Translations under genes and position numbers: made by a program
Shown here: piece after piece, positions 41,153 to 52,625 of the stretch
Layout of the letters: every line of letters starts with the position of its first letter
Numbering within the stretch: position 1 is the first letter of the stretch
Origin: Chondrus crispus
Lineage: Eukaryota; Rhodophyta; Florideophyceae; Gigartinales; Gigartinaceae
Direction of reading: 5' to 3'
Assembly (NCBI RefSeq): GCF_000350225.1
Contig: NW_005179192.1
Location: 50,451-114,450, forward strand
Length of the DNA stretch: 64,000 nt
Notes under the pieces: model-generated
Databases searched by the model: none
Told to the model about the DNA's origin: nothing
The model's input: the letters and a program-made list of their open reading frames with translations, nothing else

Positions 41153-41744
41153 TGTAGTATAATCACCCCCAACGACGAGGGGGGTGAGTACTGACAGTTC
41201 GGAAAGACCCTGATCGGCGGGAAGACAGAAGCACGGCCCACCCACGGTACCGAGCACGGGCTCCAGGTAGCGGTGGTAGAGCGGGATCGGGGAGGACGCG
41301 CGCACGCGCGAACGGTTCTACGCCTCGACGCCCGGAGCGGTACTGGGTGACGATCCAGTACCGACGGGCGGAGGTGGAGCCGGCTCGTGGGCGTGCTACG
41401 CGCGTCCTCAACCCGTGCGCGGTGCGACTCCTAGGTAAAACGGACGGAAGTACCTAAAAGTAAGCGGGCGGACCAAGGTGGAGGATCCTTGACAAGTCCC
41501 TCCTTGTCGTCCTCCACCGCCGGCGGTCCGCTCATATTTAATGTACATCGTAGTCTATCATAACTCTACAGTAGTGCCGGTCTACCGACACTGTAGCGCT
41601 GTCAGCCGGCGGGGCTGACAGTCCACGTGTAGTACGCGTCCCGTACACGTGGAGGACACGTGTGTGCGCGCATGGCTGTAAGGCTCGTTGCCTTACTGTC
41701 CCTGATCCAATCCTAATCTAATTTGCGTTTGGGGTTATACCACA
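41153..41744 (-). repeat. 5' LTR of the gypsy element
   Basis: Same length and orientation as 28643-29234, with about four base differences by eye. It is followed by AGCTC (41745-41749). Confidence 0.95.
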
Positions 41745-43076
41745 AGCTCTAGCGTTCACGTTCAGATTTTACAGACACCAACGGGGAATTCGTGTGCAGA
41801 GGCAAAACCACATCTGCTACACGTGTGTCTAGTAATGGGTTTAAACGCGTATATGTTAAGGCGAGGGCTGGTAGAGGTCGCAAAAGAGCACCTTGGATGC
41901 TGGCACAACATCGGGATCTTTTAGACGCATTCGATCGTCTACGGAAACTTGGCGTCAAGTTCAACCTCCAGAATCTGCGTGCGCTGGCCCTTCACCTTGT
42001 CGAAAACAGTTGCAAGCCGTCGTACTCCCGTAATTTTGTTGATCCTCGAACAGAATTACCCATTTTGATGTCTATAAGCACTCGGTGGATACAGAGGTTC
42101 ACGGATAGATTCCGCATCGTAAGCCGTGCTCACACTGGTAAGCTGTTGATCAGTCCGGCAAAAGAGGCATTAATTGAAAAGGAAGTTGCTTTCCACTTGT
42201 GAAAACTGTGCCCCCAGTTCACGTCTGGCGAACTACACGAAGAGGATATAGGCAACGCAGATGAAACCCATTTCATAATTAACTACGATAATGGACGGAC
42301 GCTTGGATTTATGGGTGACGAAGAGGTAAAATATGCTGAGTTTGTTTCCGGCGGCGAAGGTATGACTATGGTTGTTAGGCTGAGCGGTCGTTCTATGGCT
42401 GAAATGGAGAACCCCTTCATGGTTTTCAAAAATCAGTGCAGGAGTTATCCAATTCGAGGAGTGCCCGACAACGTCCCCGGTGTTGCCTATTGCAGTGGCC
42501 CAAAAGGATGGATGGACACTCAGGTGATGCCGCAGTGGTTAGAAGAGAATCGTGTCATATCTGCCCTTCTTAACAATGGGAAGCGTATTCTTTACCTTGA
42601 TAATTGCAGCGGCAATAACAATACAGACGCGCTCGCTGACGCAATGCTGGGTATAAATACCAAAATTCGTTATTTCCAAAGAATGCCACCCACTTGATTC
42701 AACCCTGTGACTCATTTATTATACAGAAGATCAAAAGGGCTTGGTGCACAAGGTGGGAACGGTTCAAGATGCAGATGATAATGCCTCCATCGAGGAGAAG
42801 TGGACAGATGGATCCGGAAAACTGGTGAATCCCGGCAAAAGTGTTTTCTTACGTCTCACAGCCGCTGCTGTGCGTGATGTTAATGAACAAAGGGATAGGG
42901 ATGGTTTGACGTTCGCCCGAAAGGCAATGATAAGAATTGGTATGGCTTTGAACACGAATGGTGAATTGGAGGAGCGCCAACTCTTCTCCAAACTTCAGAA
43001 CATTGTCAACAGGTATCGAAATCACTTCAATGGAGAGCCGGTTCTGGTTCTGTCTGAGGCTGCCGAGGAAGGATAG
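41745..43076 (+). pseudogene. Pogo-like DDE transposase, 3' part with stops and frameshifts
   Basis: After the target duplication the frame continues from 28642 through a TAG (41750). It then reads ARAGRGRKRAPWMLAQH, FDRLRKLGVKFNLQNLRALA and STRWIQRFTDRFRIVSR, the DNA-binding region. A TGA at 42200 interrupts, and the same frame continues. The first catalytic Asp is in NADETHFIINYDNGRTLGF (about 42255-42310), the second in ILYLDNCSGNNN. The third, QPCDSFIIQKIKRAW, requires a one-base shift near 42675 in a T-run. The C-terminal part NPGKSVFLRLTAAAVRDVNE is in yet another frame. So besides the gypsy insertion there are two in-frame stops and two frameshifts. No terminal repeats of this transposon were found. 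Confidence 0.85.
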
Positions 43077-43860
43077 ATTGACAACAGCCAATGCAATGAT
43101 TTGATGTGGTCCATCTGACAGTGTCGCTAATTTTCAATCAGAATTTAAGTCACCAACGTTAAATCAAGATCTGCTGAAAATACTGTCACAATGAAATTGG
43201 TGTCACGAACAGTAAATGATGTAGTGTAAAGATTGGGTCCGGCTTAGCCTCTTGACAGTAAACTTTAGACTGTAATTAAGAGCTGAGCGGGACAGGGGCG
43301 CATTGTACGTGACGTGTACAGTACAGTACACGTCACTACATGGCTCACCATGACCGAGAGGTCGTCCTCTTTGTAAAGAAATGGGGACTCTATACCGAAA
43401 AGAGTCCTCGAGGACGACCCGGTCGGCACCAGCAGGATCCGAAGGGGATCCTGCAGGCGACGAGGACCATGGTGAGACGGAAGGAGGAGTGAGAACATGG
43501 CCAGAAAAGGTACTTTAGTAGGGGTTTTAATGGAAAAGTTCGATTTTAGTGTAGTCTAGGCTATTCTACCTGTAGAGTAGCCACCTTCTAGAGTTCTGTA
43601 AAGGTCCCAGTTCGGAGCGACGGGGAGTTGGAGAGGCAGGCACAACAACCGACTAACCACCGGAGCCCCCGACGTGACTAAGACAGAGAGTCAATTAGAA
43701 CCTCTAAGTTAAAAACCCCAAAACCAACCGCAACTGTGAAAGTAAGTCAAACAATCCAAAACCTTGTCCACGTGTCAACCGGGCACGTGAAAACTGGTAG
43801 CATCGCTAACTGATTTTAACCGCTATTTCTATTTCTATTGCAATTCCTATTACATTTACA
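43077..43860. other. Non-coding stretch with short palindromes
   Basis: A near-palindrome GTGACGTGTACAGTACAGTA (rest ACACGTCAC) spans about 43309-43336. GGATCC/GGATCCTGC repeats occur near 43430. A CTATTTCTATTTCTATTG tract at about 43820 resembles the pyrimidine tracts of the LTRs at 11896-13008 and 23398-24431. It may be decayed LTR or leader belonging to the gag fragment further right. Confidence 0.45.
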
Positions 43861-44500
43861 GTGTGTAAGCCAGAGGCTGACAGTAAGCCCGCGGAGGCTA
43901 AAGTCACAGAGGTCACAACGGTGACACGTATCGAGAAAGAAACGAACCCCCCTCTCGAGGAAGCTAAAGTAGTTGCTGTCTCTACGGGGCCAGAGAGTAC
44001 AGTACTAAAAAACGAAGTTGATTTTATCGCGGGGCGCGAGAGCCAAGAATTGGACCGCGGGCCAACCATTGACCTAGCCCCCCGGTCCGCCCCGCGAAGT
44101 GTGACCAAGTGTTCAACGTGCATTACGTGTAAGCCTACACATCAGGCGTGGCACGAGCATAACTTAACCGAGGACCCCATTAAGGCACTCATTAGTGCAC
44201 GGGATTTAATAGTGCCGTACAGCATTTGGACAAGGAGTACAAAAATATTTAGTTATTAAGTGTGAGCTTTGTCACACCAATTACAGTAATATTTTACTGT
44301 ATACCGTCCATAAGGGCGACCCTGAGCATATAAGGCGAAAATCAGAACAGCTCCGCTTGGTCCACTTGGCATCTCAGAAAGGCTCTATCAACCGCTGGCA
44401 CACTATTGCCAAGCCCCCAAGGTATCGGCCAAATATATTGGGAAAACCATTTCCCACTACAAGAAGTACTCTAAGCGCGCCTAGTAATAAAAACATTTGT
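43861..44500 (+). pseudogene. Cys-rich open frames, unidentified, one frame change
   Basis: The frame from 43861 (132 codons) contains KCSTCITCKPTHQAWHEH and then stops. From about 44210 a second frame reads KYLVIKCELCHTNYSN and HKGDPEHIRRKSEQLRLVH up to about 44500. Read together with one shift they look like one protein with two Cys/His clusters, possibly zinc-binding. I do not recognise the family. The position between transposon remnants suggests a mobile-element product. Confidence 0.35.
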
Positions 44501-44581
44501 TTGAGTTGAAAACAAAAAGTGCTTACACACTAATTAGTTCACAAACACAATAACCTTGCAATATTAACATTGTTATTAATA

Positions 44582-45495
44582 ATGGACACCGAATATGCAT
44601 TGGCCCAAATGCAACAACAGATCGCTGCATTACAGAAACAAGTAGCTCAGACTAGCCAAGAAAACGAGCAACTACATAACCAGGTTACAATTGCAAACCA
44701 AACTATAGCTGGTATGAATCAAAGTGGAATACACATTGAAAGACTAAAGACAGGTATACCTGTCTACCTGACTTGTAAACTTTTCCGGTTTATAAACCGG
44801 AAAAGTTTACAAGTCAAAACGTGCGAAGCTGGCTTAAAAGTTTAGACAACATATTTTCAACGCAACCAAATGTATCCAACAATATCAACCGTATCAAGTA
44901 CGCAGTGAGCTATATGGGAGGAGCAGGATTGCAATGGTGGGAACTAGTCACTCTGAACGGCACGCCGATACAGACATATGAGGACTTCCAAAGAGAGATC
45001 CTTAGCGTCTTCGAACCAGTAAACAGGGAGCTTACCGCCAGGAAAACACTTAGCAATATAAACCAGATGGGTAAACTAACCCAAGTGGCTGAATACAACA
45101 GGGAATTCTCAAAATGGCTACTGCAAATTCCATCAATGACTATGACTGAACAAATATTCCATTACAGCCAAGGACTGAAAACTCGAACACGTATTGAAGT
45201 GGAAAGGGCAGAACCCTCGACGTTACAAGTGGCTATGAAAATCGCAGATAGACTTGACAGTCTGTACACAAACAACCAAGGATTCTTTGGAATGAGTAGG
45301 ACTACTTCAAACTTTATCGGCGGACCAGCACCGATGCTACATTCCCGCCCATGCCATACAGAGCCTTACCATCAAGTACTTTATGCGCCGAAGCGACGAG
45401 TATCCCCACAGTTTGTCCCACGACCGCGCCATAGTCAATGCTCGTCCGACAATCACACAACTTCGAGATACCCATTGCGCCGCCCTGCAAACTGA
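44582..45495 (+). pseudogene. Retrotransposon Gag (Ty3/gypsy type) broken by an inverted duplication
   Basis: The ATG at 44582 starts a coiled-coil N-terminus (ALAQMQQQIAALQKQVAQ). The Retrotrans_gag capsid domain follows: VRSWLKSLDNIF, YMGGAGLQWWELVTLNG, TYEDFQREILSVFEPVNREL and QFHYSQGLK-like helices (IFHYSQGLKTRTRIEV). Between them lie two palindromes (44748-44815) that put the halves into different frames. In the second half's own frame the palindrome's right arm reads KPEKFTSQNVRSW, which is native gag, so the left arm is the extra DNA. No zinc knuckle or pol follows. Confidence 0.8.
44748..44815. repeat. Adjacent perfect palindromes (18 bp and 46 bp)
   Basis: AGACAGGTATACCTGTCT (44748-44765) is a perfect palindrome. 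The next, starting GACTTGTAAACTTTTCCGGT at 44770 and ending at 44815, is a perfect 46-bp palindrome centred on TTTATAAA. Only the right arm of the 46-bp palindrome fits the gag reading frame. Confidence 0.95.
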
Positions 45496-45499
45496 GGGA

Positions 45500-46139
45500 C
45501 AGGAACCCCACCTCACCAAACAATTGCGACACGCGCATCGGTATCAGCAAAACATTCGCTCACCAGTTGCATGCCCGCCGTTAACACCTCCCCGCTACAT
45601 TTCCTAACCAACATTCCCCACGCCAGAGCATCACGGTGACATGATGTGGCGCACCATTTCGTCTCGCGGTGTTGCGCGGGTTTGGAAGTGCGCTCTTTCT
45701 CTTTGTCCACTTTCGCTTCGTGCACCGCCATGTGCCGAAGAGATTCAAGATATACACACAAATCTTTCAAACACACGTAGCTTTCTAACACACGTAGTCC
45801 ATGTTCGATCACATCCTGCCACTCTTCCTTCCACACTCCCCTTCCTTCGTGAACCCCCTCCTTCGCCACACCCCAGCCGTTACTACGCCGGTTGCCTCAT
45901 ACTACCTCGAAATCGTATCCCTTTCAAAAAAGTGACGGCCATAAAGCGTGTAAGTGGTACCAGCAGCCAGAAGCACCGCAGCTCGAGGTCTCCACGGCGT
46001 CACTTGCCGAGCACACAACCTGGATCACAGCCTCGTGGACGAGTACCCTCTCGGATTTTGCGATCCCGCCGGCGCATCGCTTCTCTTCCCAGTGATACTC
46101 GTCGTGTTACCATATCTCCTACCTACCAACCAGCTGCAA
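45500..46139. other. Stretch without a supported gene
   Basis: Open frames on both strands are short and overlap. The plus-strand frame of the next gene is open from 45954 but has no ATG before 46140. The sequence is C/A-rich on the plus strand, like transcribed leader DNA. No repeat or terminal motif was recognised. Confidence 0.4.
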
Positions 46140-47494
46140 ATGCCTCTGCGGGCCCAGCAAGAGATCAAGCGGCAGAGCCTATGGAAAGTGGCAGACCACC
46201 TATCTCCCGTGAGCTTGATATCCCCCATTGATATCGCTCGATGCCACTGGGATACTGGTAAGCAGGGCAGTCAACGCCCTGCCGGTGAGCAGATCAATCG
46301 TATGATTGCGAGGGAGAAGGGTTACACATATAACCCGAAGGATGCGCGGAACCCAATCACGCGTAGACATACTTACGAAGCACGGGAGCTAGTGAGGCAT
46401 CACCTCTATCGCTCCGGTCTGCGCGACGAGCGCCTGGAAAGAGGGGCCTGGACTATGGGTGACCTTGAAGAGGATGAGGGAGACCTGGTTGCCAACACGA
46501 AAAAGAATTTGGAGTCAAAGTTCCCGCTTCTCGCACGAGCTATCAACAGTTGGGCAGGTAATTCGTTCGTGGATGATACATTTCGCCCAGACCGGCCCCG
46601 CGGCCTTACTACGAGAAGCAAGTACTATAAGGGGTCGGGCTCAAACCCGAGCGATGTATTGGCTCCTATACGAGTTCCTCTCGGAACTCGAAACCGTCCT
46701 GAGAACACCGATGAGGGAGGCCACAACTCAGCTTCCAGGAAAAAGAAGCGCAACACACAGCGGGCGCCGCACCGGCATGCACAGACTCCTCCTTCACCCG
46801 CGCAAAGGGGCCGGTCCAACTCGAAGATCAATCGCGCCAGGAAGGCACTCGACACACAACGGGGAAGTATGGCGCACGGTTTAAGGAGCGAAGAAGAGCC
46901 GCGTGTTTTTTGAATTCTCGAGTGCAGCCTCGTGCACGAGGGGTCGCGTTTTCAGGTAAGGCTACCAAAGGGCGCAAGCTGCTAGTTAAGACTCTTGACT
47001 TTGACTGCGATGCCGACACCGCTGAGAGCGAGGACGGATATGGAGGGTATGACACGGTCGATAGCGGAGATGATGGAGAAGGTGGAATGCGTGAGTTTGC
47101 GGGGGAGGGCGATAGTGAGATGGAGCATGAAAGCGACGAGGAGGAAGATGTAGAGGAGGATGACGAAAAGGAATTTGAACAGAGCAGTGGCAGTGGGGCT
47201 ATGGAAGATGACGTGTATAGTCAGGGACATAGTGTAGGGGAGAAGTCGGATGGAGATGGCGACCGGGGACTGGGGGAGAAAGATGCGGAAGACGACGACG
47301 ATGATGAAGATGAAGTCCCCCTTCTACCACGCATGAGAGAGAGAGCTAGGACTCGTGGTGGGAAAGGGAATTGGTCAAGGACTCTCGGTCCGGTACAGAT
47401 AGACTGCGAAGCGTCAGCGACATTCACGTTAACATTACAAGTCAGCCGGGTGTCTTGTATACGTCGGACAACGCATTGCTTCGCCGCCGGCCTG
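46140..47494 (+). CDS. Hypothetical acidic protein, two frames, cut by an assembly gap
   Basis: From the ATG at 46140 one frame runs to 46913. It has a basic, helical part: QRPAGEQINRMIAREKGYTY, RHTYEARELVRHHLYRSGLR and SKFPLLARAINSWAGNSFVD. An overlapping frame from 46910 continues without an ATG into strings such as EEEDVEEDDEKEFEQ and AEDDDDDEDEVPLL, then enters the gap at 47495. The two may be one protein joined by a frameshift or intron near 46910. The long Asp/Glu tract suggests a nuclear or chromatin-associated protein, but nothing identifies it. The downstream copia fragment suggests that this too may belong to a mobile element. Confidence 0.4.
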
Positions 47495-47594
47495 NNNNNN
47501 NNNNNNNNNNNNNNNNNNNNNNNNNNNNNNNNNNNNNNNNNNNNNNNNNNNNNNNNNNNNNNNNNNNNNNNNNNNNNNNNNNNNNNNNNNNNNN
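47495..47594. other. Assembly gap (100 N, probably nominal length)
   Basis: Exactly 100 N. The left side codes for the acidic hypothetical protein and the right side for copia RT, so a junction may be hidden here. Confidence 0.99.
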
Positions 47595-47745
47595 GTTTTG
47601 ATTCAGCTGTCGAGGTATTAGATTCAACTGTTAATGCTAACCACTCTAGCCTACCTTCCACTTTCTGCGAAGCTATGAACAGTACAGAAAGAGATGAATG
47701 GCTGAAAGCAATGAACGAAGAGTTTGGCACCTTCATATTGAAAAT
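47595..47745 (+). pseudogene. Copia reverse transcriptase fragment (N-terminal 50 residues)
   Basis: The frame emerging from the gap reads STFCEAMNSTERDEWLKAM and NEEFGTF. This is the EA..S.....W..AM.EE signature at the start of copia RT domains. Similarity ends near 47745, where unrelated GC-rich sequence follows. It is on the opposite strand to the two large copia elements. Confidence 0.65.
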
Positions 47746-48618
47746 GTGCGACGTGCGGGGCCCCCACCGCCACGGCAAGCGCGCTCCCCCAGCCGCGCGT
47801 GCCGCCTGCTGCTCCCGCTTGCCGCCCCCTTGCCGCCGCGCCGCGCGGTCGAGACCACCGCGCGAAACAAATGTCCCCCTCAGAAACTTTTTGTTCTGGA
47901 AAGGAGCCAACCGCTGTTCGAGATCAAAATCCCATGCGTACGCAGTGTACACGTGTTACAGCTGTAAAACAGCTGCTGGGCGTTACAATGGTAGATATCT
48001 GAATGACATGCCATGTATATGGGCAGACGTGGATCCGACAAAGATATGTGCATTATATGCATGCGGTGGATATGTAGAAGATGTGAACTACGACTCTGAA
48101 CGCGGCGATACTCAGATGACATGCGTCTGATGCGACATCCCCGTGAGGTCACGTCAGTAGGTAATCAGACGCCCGTCAATGCCATATCATCCTATCTTAC
48201 ACATATCATTGCCCAATTAACCCCCCAAAATATGACAACAAAAGGGCACTTTGCCATATCGGAACACATGTCACCCCCATGTCATTTGCATATCATGCAC
48301 CATCTCTGACATGTCATATCCATGTCCCAGACATGTCAAAATAAGTGACTGGGTGAAAGGGCACGTCGGTTTCTAATGCCCGCAATGGATAGGTTGCACG
48401 TTCAGCGAACGGTTCGAGAGGTTCCCCGGGGTAGATGCGGCTTCGTTGTTTTATTCATGAACGCACTGCTATCGCAGTGCATGACGTGGTTAAACGAATA
48501 TATCATCGTCGAGAAGCTTAACGAAGAACGCATTCGTTTAGACGACATATACTGATATGTTTCAGTACTCCTACTGTCTCATTGCACGGGTTTCAGTTTT
48601 CAGAAAACTATCTCACTA
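47746..48618. other. Non-coding stretch with ATGACATGTCATAT-type dispersed repeats
   Basis: The first 150 bases are C-rich (CCGCCGCG). From 48000 to 48350 the words ATGACAT, GACATGTC and CATATC recur at least a dozen times, including GACATGTCATATCCATGTC near 48309. A frame is open from the gap to 48130 but has no recognisable motif after 47745. Confidence 0.5.
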
Positions 48619-51513
48619 ATGGGCAGTACTGGGAGCGTCTGTCCTTCTCTTGACAGAGTGCGATTTATTGCGAGCAACATTCTTGCATACTCCGCTACTG
48701 GCCGTGGTAACCAGGGGGATTCTACATGGCAATCAAAACGTGACCAAACACAGTGTCTCTCCGAGTTTGAGGTATTGGCGTTTAGAGACACAAGAAAGAT
48801 ATTTTTTACTCCTTTGCATTTGTTTGCAACTCTCGATGACGAGCTTTATGGTACGAGAGCTGCAGATAATCAAGTGAAGAATTTAAGCTCGCGCAAAGCC
48901 GATCGAGAAGGCCATTCCGCAGACGCCATTGCTGATGCCTTGTTCAGAATCATCATGGCACTACATTTTAGAAGAAGAGGTGAGACAGTAGTTGATTCTG
49001 TGCAAAAGATAGTGAGCACTTTGACGGAAGGAAGGGGAGGGCAGGCCCTTGGAGGTTTTATTATAACGGACGATCGAGGTTATGAGAAGGAATGTATTCT
49101 TAAATGTCTGATGGAATCTGGGATAGGCTCCATGCTCATAGTGCTCATAATACCGGAACACATTTTCCGAGCTCATCTGTTCGTCGGTAAGTCGTTCCTT
49201 GATCCACCTCGTTATGATGTCGAAGACGACGATGAAGGAATGAATAATGCCAACATTGCACCAGGTAGCGTAAATGGCAACGACGCGCATGCAAAGCGAG
49301 AACGACAATGGCATCAGGGAAAATGAAGCGCAAGAGGTCTCTGGGGACCAAGAGGGGCAGGGGAGCTCGTCAGCACTGCACCCGATGCGCAATGACAGGC
49401 GATGGGCTTATATTGTAGATAACTCCCCTCACTTAGGTCCGGTATGCTTTTTTGCGACGAAACGCGTCAGACGAGACGGCTCCCGTGCAGTCGGTAATGA
49501 CAAGATGACTGCCATTGCCATTCACGAGCATGGGAGCGAAAAGTTTGCCAAAGTCATCAGGTTCCTTTACAATGTACCCAATTTAATTAATGACTATCTG
49601 AGAACATGGATTGCTGTACCGAAGGGCTGCATTTTGAACACGGTTTTGTCTAATAAGCGTGAAACTCTTGGAGCTGTTGTGCGTCCTCCGTCGCCCCCGC
49701 AGGATCAGAAAACTTCATCGAAGCTGAGGTCCTAAAGATGTGTACTGTTTTATCAGTGGGGCAAAGATGCGCCGACTGGTTTGTTCTCAGGCAGTTTTGC
49801 ATAACGGGTACAAACGCTGGAAAGATACTGATGAAAAGTGGACTTGTGCGAGCTTGTTTAGGAATGCAAACTGAAAGGGAGGAGGAAGAACCCACACCAG
49901 CGCAGTGGTTGAAGCTTTTTTGTGACGGGTGGTGTAGTGCAAAGGTATCCACAGAACAGATGATGTGAGGATCAGCAAATGAGGGGGAGGTACTCAAGGC
50001 AATGGAACGGATGCCGTCTTTGCAAGTGGTGTATGAGTGTGGAATGTTGGGGATTAAAGGTAAGGACTAGTTGGCGTGCTCCCGGGACGCCTTGGCCCTC
50101 ATTGATGTCGATAAGCTGGGGAATGATGCGTGGAGGGCGTCTGACAATGCAAACAGTGGCATCGCCTTTGGAGAACAAGTTTTAAATCTTGACTCTGTTG
50201 AGATTAAGACTAGGGTTGCACCAGGAACTGTAGACTCTGCTCTAACGCTGGCTGCTGCTAACATCATTACCTGCGACGTTGGGGACGAAAGTTTTCGCCA
50301 GTTTGTTCCAGCAGAACACATAGGGCAGCTGCTTCACCAAGTCTTGGTGACTGCGGTGCAATTTTTCATGTACGTTGTCGCAGCAGAAACGGGTATTCTT
50401 TACACTGTCGTTGCGAAATGCTCACAAACAATTGCGGAGACCTCTAAGGAGGTGCTGCAGGCGAAAGCAGATTCTATCGTGACGTGGGAACATTTATACG
50501 ATGCGGAGGTGGTGCGTCCAAGCTTTGCAGATGCGGAACTATTATCCACACTCAAGTCAAGGCACTCTTTTTGGCGCGTTTTCAACGAATATGTGAAAGA
50601 AAGGGGTCCCTTTCCTCCCCAAAAGCTTTTTATGCATTCCTCTCAAAGCCTATACTCTAAAACAAAAGGAGGAATAGATGGTGCTACGCAGGCAAGAGCA
50701 ATGTTACGCTCATCAACATCACATTTTAGGTGGGAGCAGAAGTTGATTTCCCAGACCATCAAGACGTTGGCCATAAATGGATTTATATCCTGGAGAATTT
50801 TTCAGAGACGGGATCTTCTCGAAGACGGAGTTTCCTTTCGATCTTTAGACTCATACAGAAACGCTCTTAATAAGGTCCAGGCGATGGCTGATTTTATTCA
50901 TGATGTAGCTATGGAACTGCTTTCGTACGCAGATACGATTCAGGACAGTAGGGACCAAAGCGAAGATCAAGAACTAGGCGAAACTACTTCAGGAGATGCA
51001 ACGTGATTAAGGAACTTGGCCGTAAACCGTCGTAGCAACAGACTTATATTTTTTAATGCTCCTGACGGTGTGCGTCCGAGACTATCAGTTCAAGGGCATG
51101 AGCCAAAACAGCAGCCCAAAGCTTTGTAGTTGGTGCTTGGCGGACAAAACGCAGGGGGCTGGAGAGGACATCGTTCTTCATACAAATGCAATCTTTGTAA
51201 TGTTCATATTTGCATGAGGGTGTACCATGGTTTAAGAAAAAGCTGTTGGTCACTGTGGCATTCGTCCACAGAACTAGTGACGCGGACCACCACTGCCCCA
51301 TCTCCATCTCGAAACAGAGCAAACGAAAATGGGTCTGCTCTGCAAAATGTGACCCCAAATCGCCGAGCCCGGAACGATTCGGGTATCTCTTTAGAGCCTC
51401 CGAGGACTAGAAGGCGCATTCTTGAGAGTGACACTCCGCGGAGCAGCACCCCGCGGCAAACACGACGTACTTCTCGACGGAGCAATCGCCGTGAAAGAAG
51501 CCAAAGTGCATGA
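48619..51513 (+). pseudogene. PiggyBac-like transposase with YqaJ-type nuclease, copy 1 (decayed, 5' truncated)
   Basis: Four frames in order cover most of the protein seen in copy 2 (54.0-57.4 kb). The DDE part has FATLDDELYGTRAADNQVK and IITDDRGYEKECILKCLME. The third acidic candidate is IVDNSPHLGPVCFFATK. The nuclease part begins GQRCADWFVLRQFCITGTNA. Its metal-binding region reads ACSRDALALID, where copy 2 has SPDG, and SVEIKT is retained. A helical region KAKADSIV-like to FISWRIFQ follows. The C-terminus carries YKCNLCNVHICMRVYHGLRK and SCWSLWH. Frameshifts lie near 49270, 49735 and 50000-50070, with a stop near 51003. The N-terminal RG-rich region of copy 2 is missing. Confidence 0.75.
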
Positions 51514-52142
51514 GCATAAGTAAAGAATGGCCTCAAGGGCTTCAGTTGGTCTATTTTGCCCTTCTCGGACCGTGCTGCTGATCACTATACTCATCATGGG
51601 GAGTATTTTGGGTGTTTTTTTCTTGGCTGAGAACCCGAAATTAGAGGCTCTCTATCTTCCAAACCAGTAGTTTTTGGCTCTTGAGACTCTGCCAAATGGT
51701 TGATATCGGGGTCGTCTACCGGTAGAGGTTGGTTCGGGGGCCCCTGAACCAAGTTTCGTGACGGACGCTCAAATATGGATCGAACTTTTGTTCGGTGAAA
51801 GATCCATGATCAATATACTGATAATAAGCGGCTGGCATTAGGGATATTATGAAGATACTTGTCAACTTATTTATTTCTGGACTTGTGCTTTGTCGACATG
51901 ACGGAAAAAGATCACCTCTCCACTACAATTGATTTCTGTTTAATGAAAACTGTAAGTCCTTTCTGGTCATTTCTAGAAATGCCTGGCGAAGAAGGTCTTT
52001 TGAGTAACATTGAAATGTTCTGTGTTGTTAACTTCAAAACGAAAAGGCCAGTTTAAAACGGCAATCAGGTGCTTAAAATTTGTTTGATTCCTGGTCTCTC
52101 AGTGTATTCACAACTGCTATCAAGATGTCCTGGAAGATGATA
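51514..52142. other. Non-coding stretch
   Basis: AT-rich sequence after the zinc region of copy 1. A plus-strand frame at 51859-52056 (65 codons) has no recognisable motif. No terminal inverted repeat for copy 1 was found here. Confidence 0.4.
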
Positions 52143-52542
52143 CAGTGCCCACGCGATAACTACAACACCGGGGGAGACCCCCCTTTGTTGCAGTTATCGG
52201 GGATTTTCAGTTTTCAAATCTTATGATAGGGCCTAGCATATATCCCATAAGATTCTAGGATCCAACACCTCAAAAGTTTTATTTGAAAAACATATATATA
52301 TTTTGACTATCTTTGGCCGTCGACCATCTGTCGCCTGATCGAGGACTGAATTTTTGTAACCCCTTCAAAACAGCCCATATGACGCTCTGGAGGTATGTTA
52401 CAAATGTTGCAGTAATCAGATCTGAAACGGTCTTATTTTTTAGCAATTTTGAGTGACCCCGGAGATGGTTCCCCACTTGCTGTTTCATTTATCAGGTACA
52501 GTGAACCCTCCCAATTAGGATCATTCTCCATATCTTTAGTAC

Positions 52543-52625
52543 GCCAAATGCGCACTTAAGTGAGCATTTGACAGTTTTCAAGAAATCCGTAAAGTTGCCA
52601 AATGCGCACTTAAGTGAGCGTTTGG
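52543..52625. repeat. Two palindromic repeats, left flank of copy 2
   Basis: CAAATGCGCACTTAAGTGAG (then CATTTG) at 52545-52570 and a second copy at about 52599-52624 are near-perfect palindromes centred on TTAA. Inverted counterparts lie at 57509-57534 and 57710-57735. They may be terminal or subterminal repeats of the nuclease-transposase element. Confidence 0.75.

Larger units (their letters stand above)
28643..41744 (-). mobile_element. Full-length Ty3/gypsy chromovirus with an antisense ORF
   Basis: LTRs of 592 bp at 28643-29234 and 41153-41744 begin TGTAGTATAATCACC and end GGTTATACCACA. They differ by eye at only about four positions. The target duplication AGCTC is at 28638-28642 and 41745-41749. 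On the minus strand the order is LTR, gag (41075-38514), protease-RT-RNase H (38529-35521), integrase with chromodomain (35524-33815), a repeat-rich stretch, and the 3' LTR. A 762-codon ORF runs antisense between the integrase and the 3' LTR. The element split a pogo-like transposase gene. High LTR identity and long uninterrupted frames point to recent insertion. Confidence 0.96.

Noticed and set aside
51859-52056. 65-codon plus-strand frame after nuclease-transposase copy 1
   Set aside because: It is short, without recognisable motif or context.
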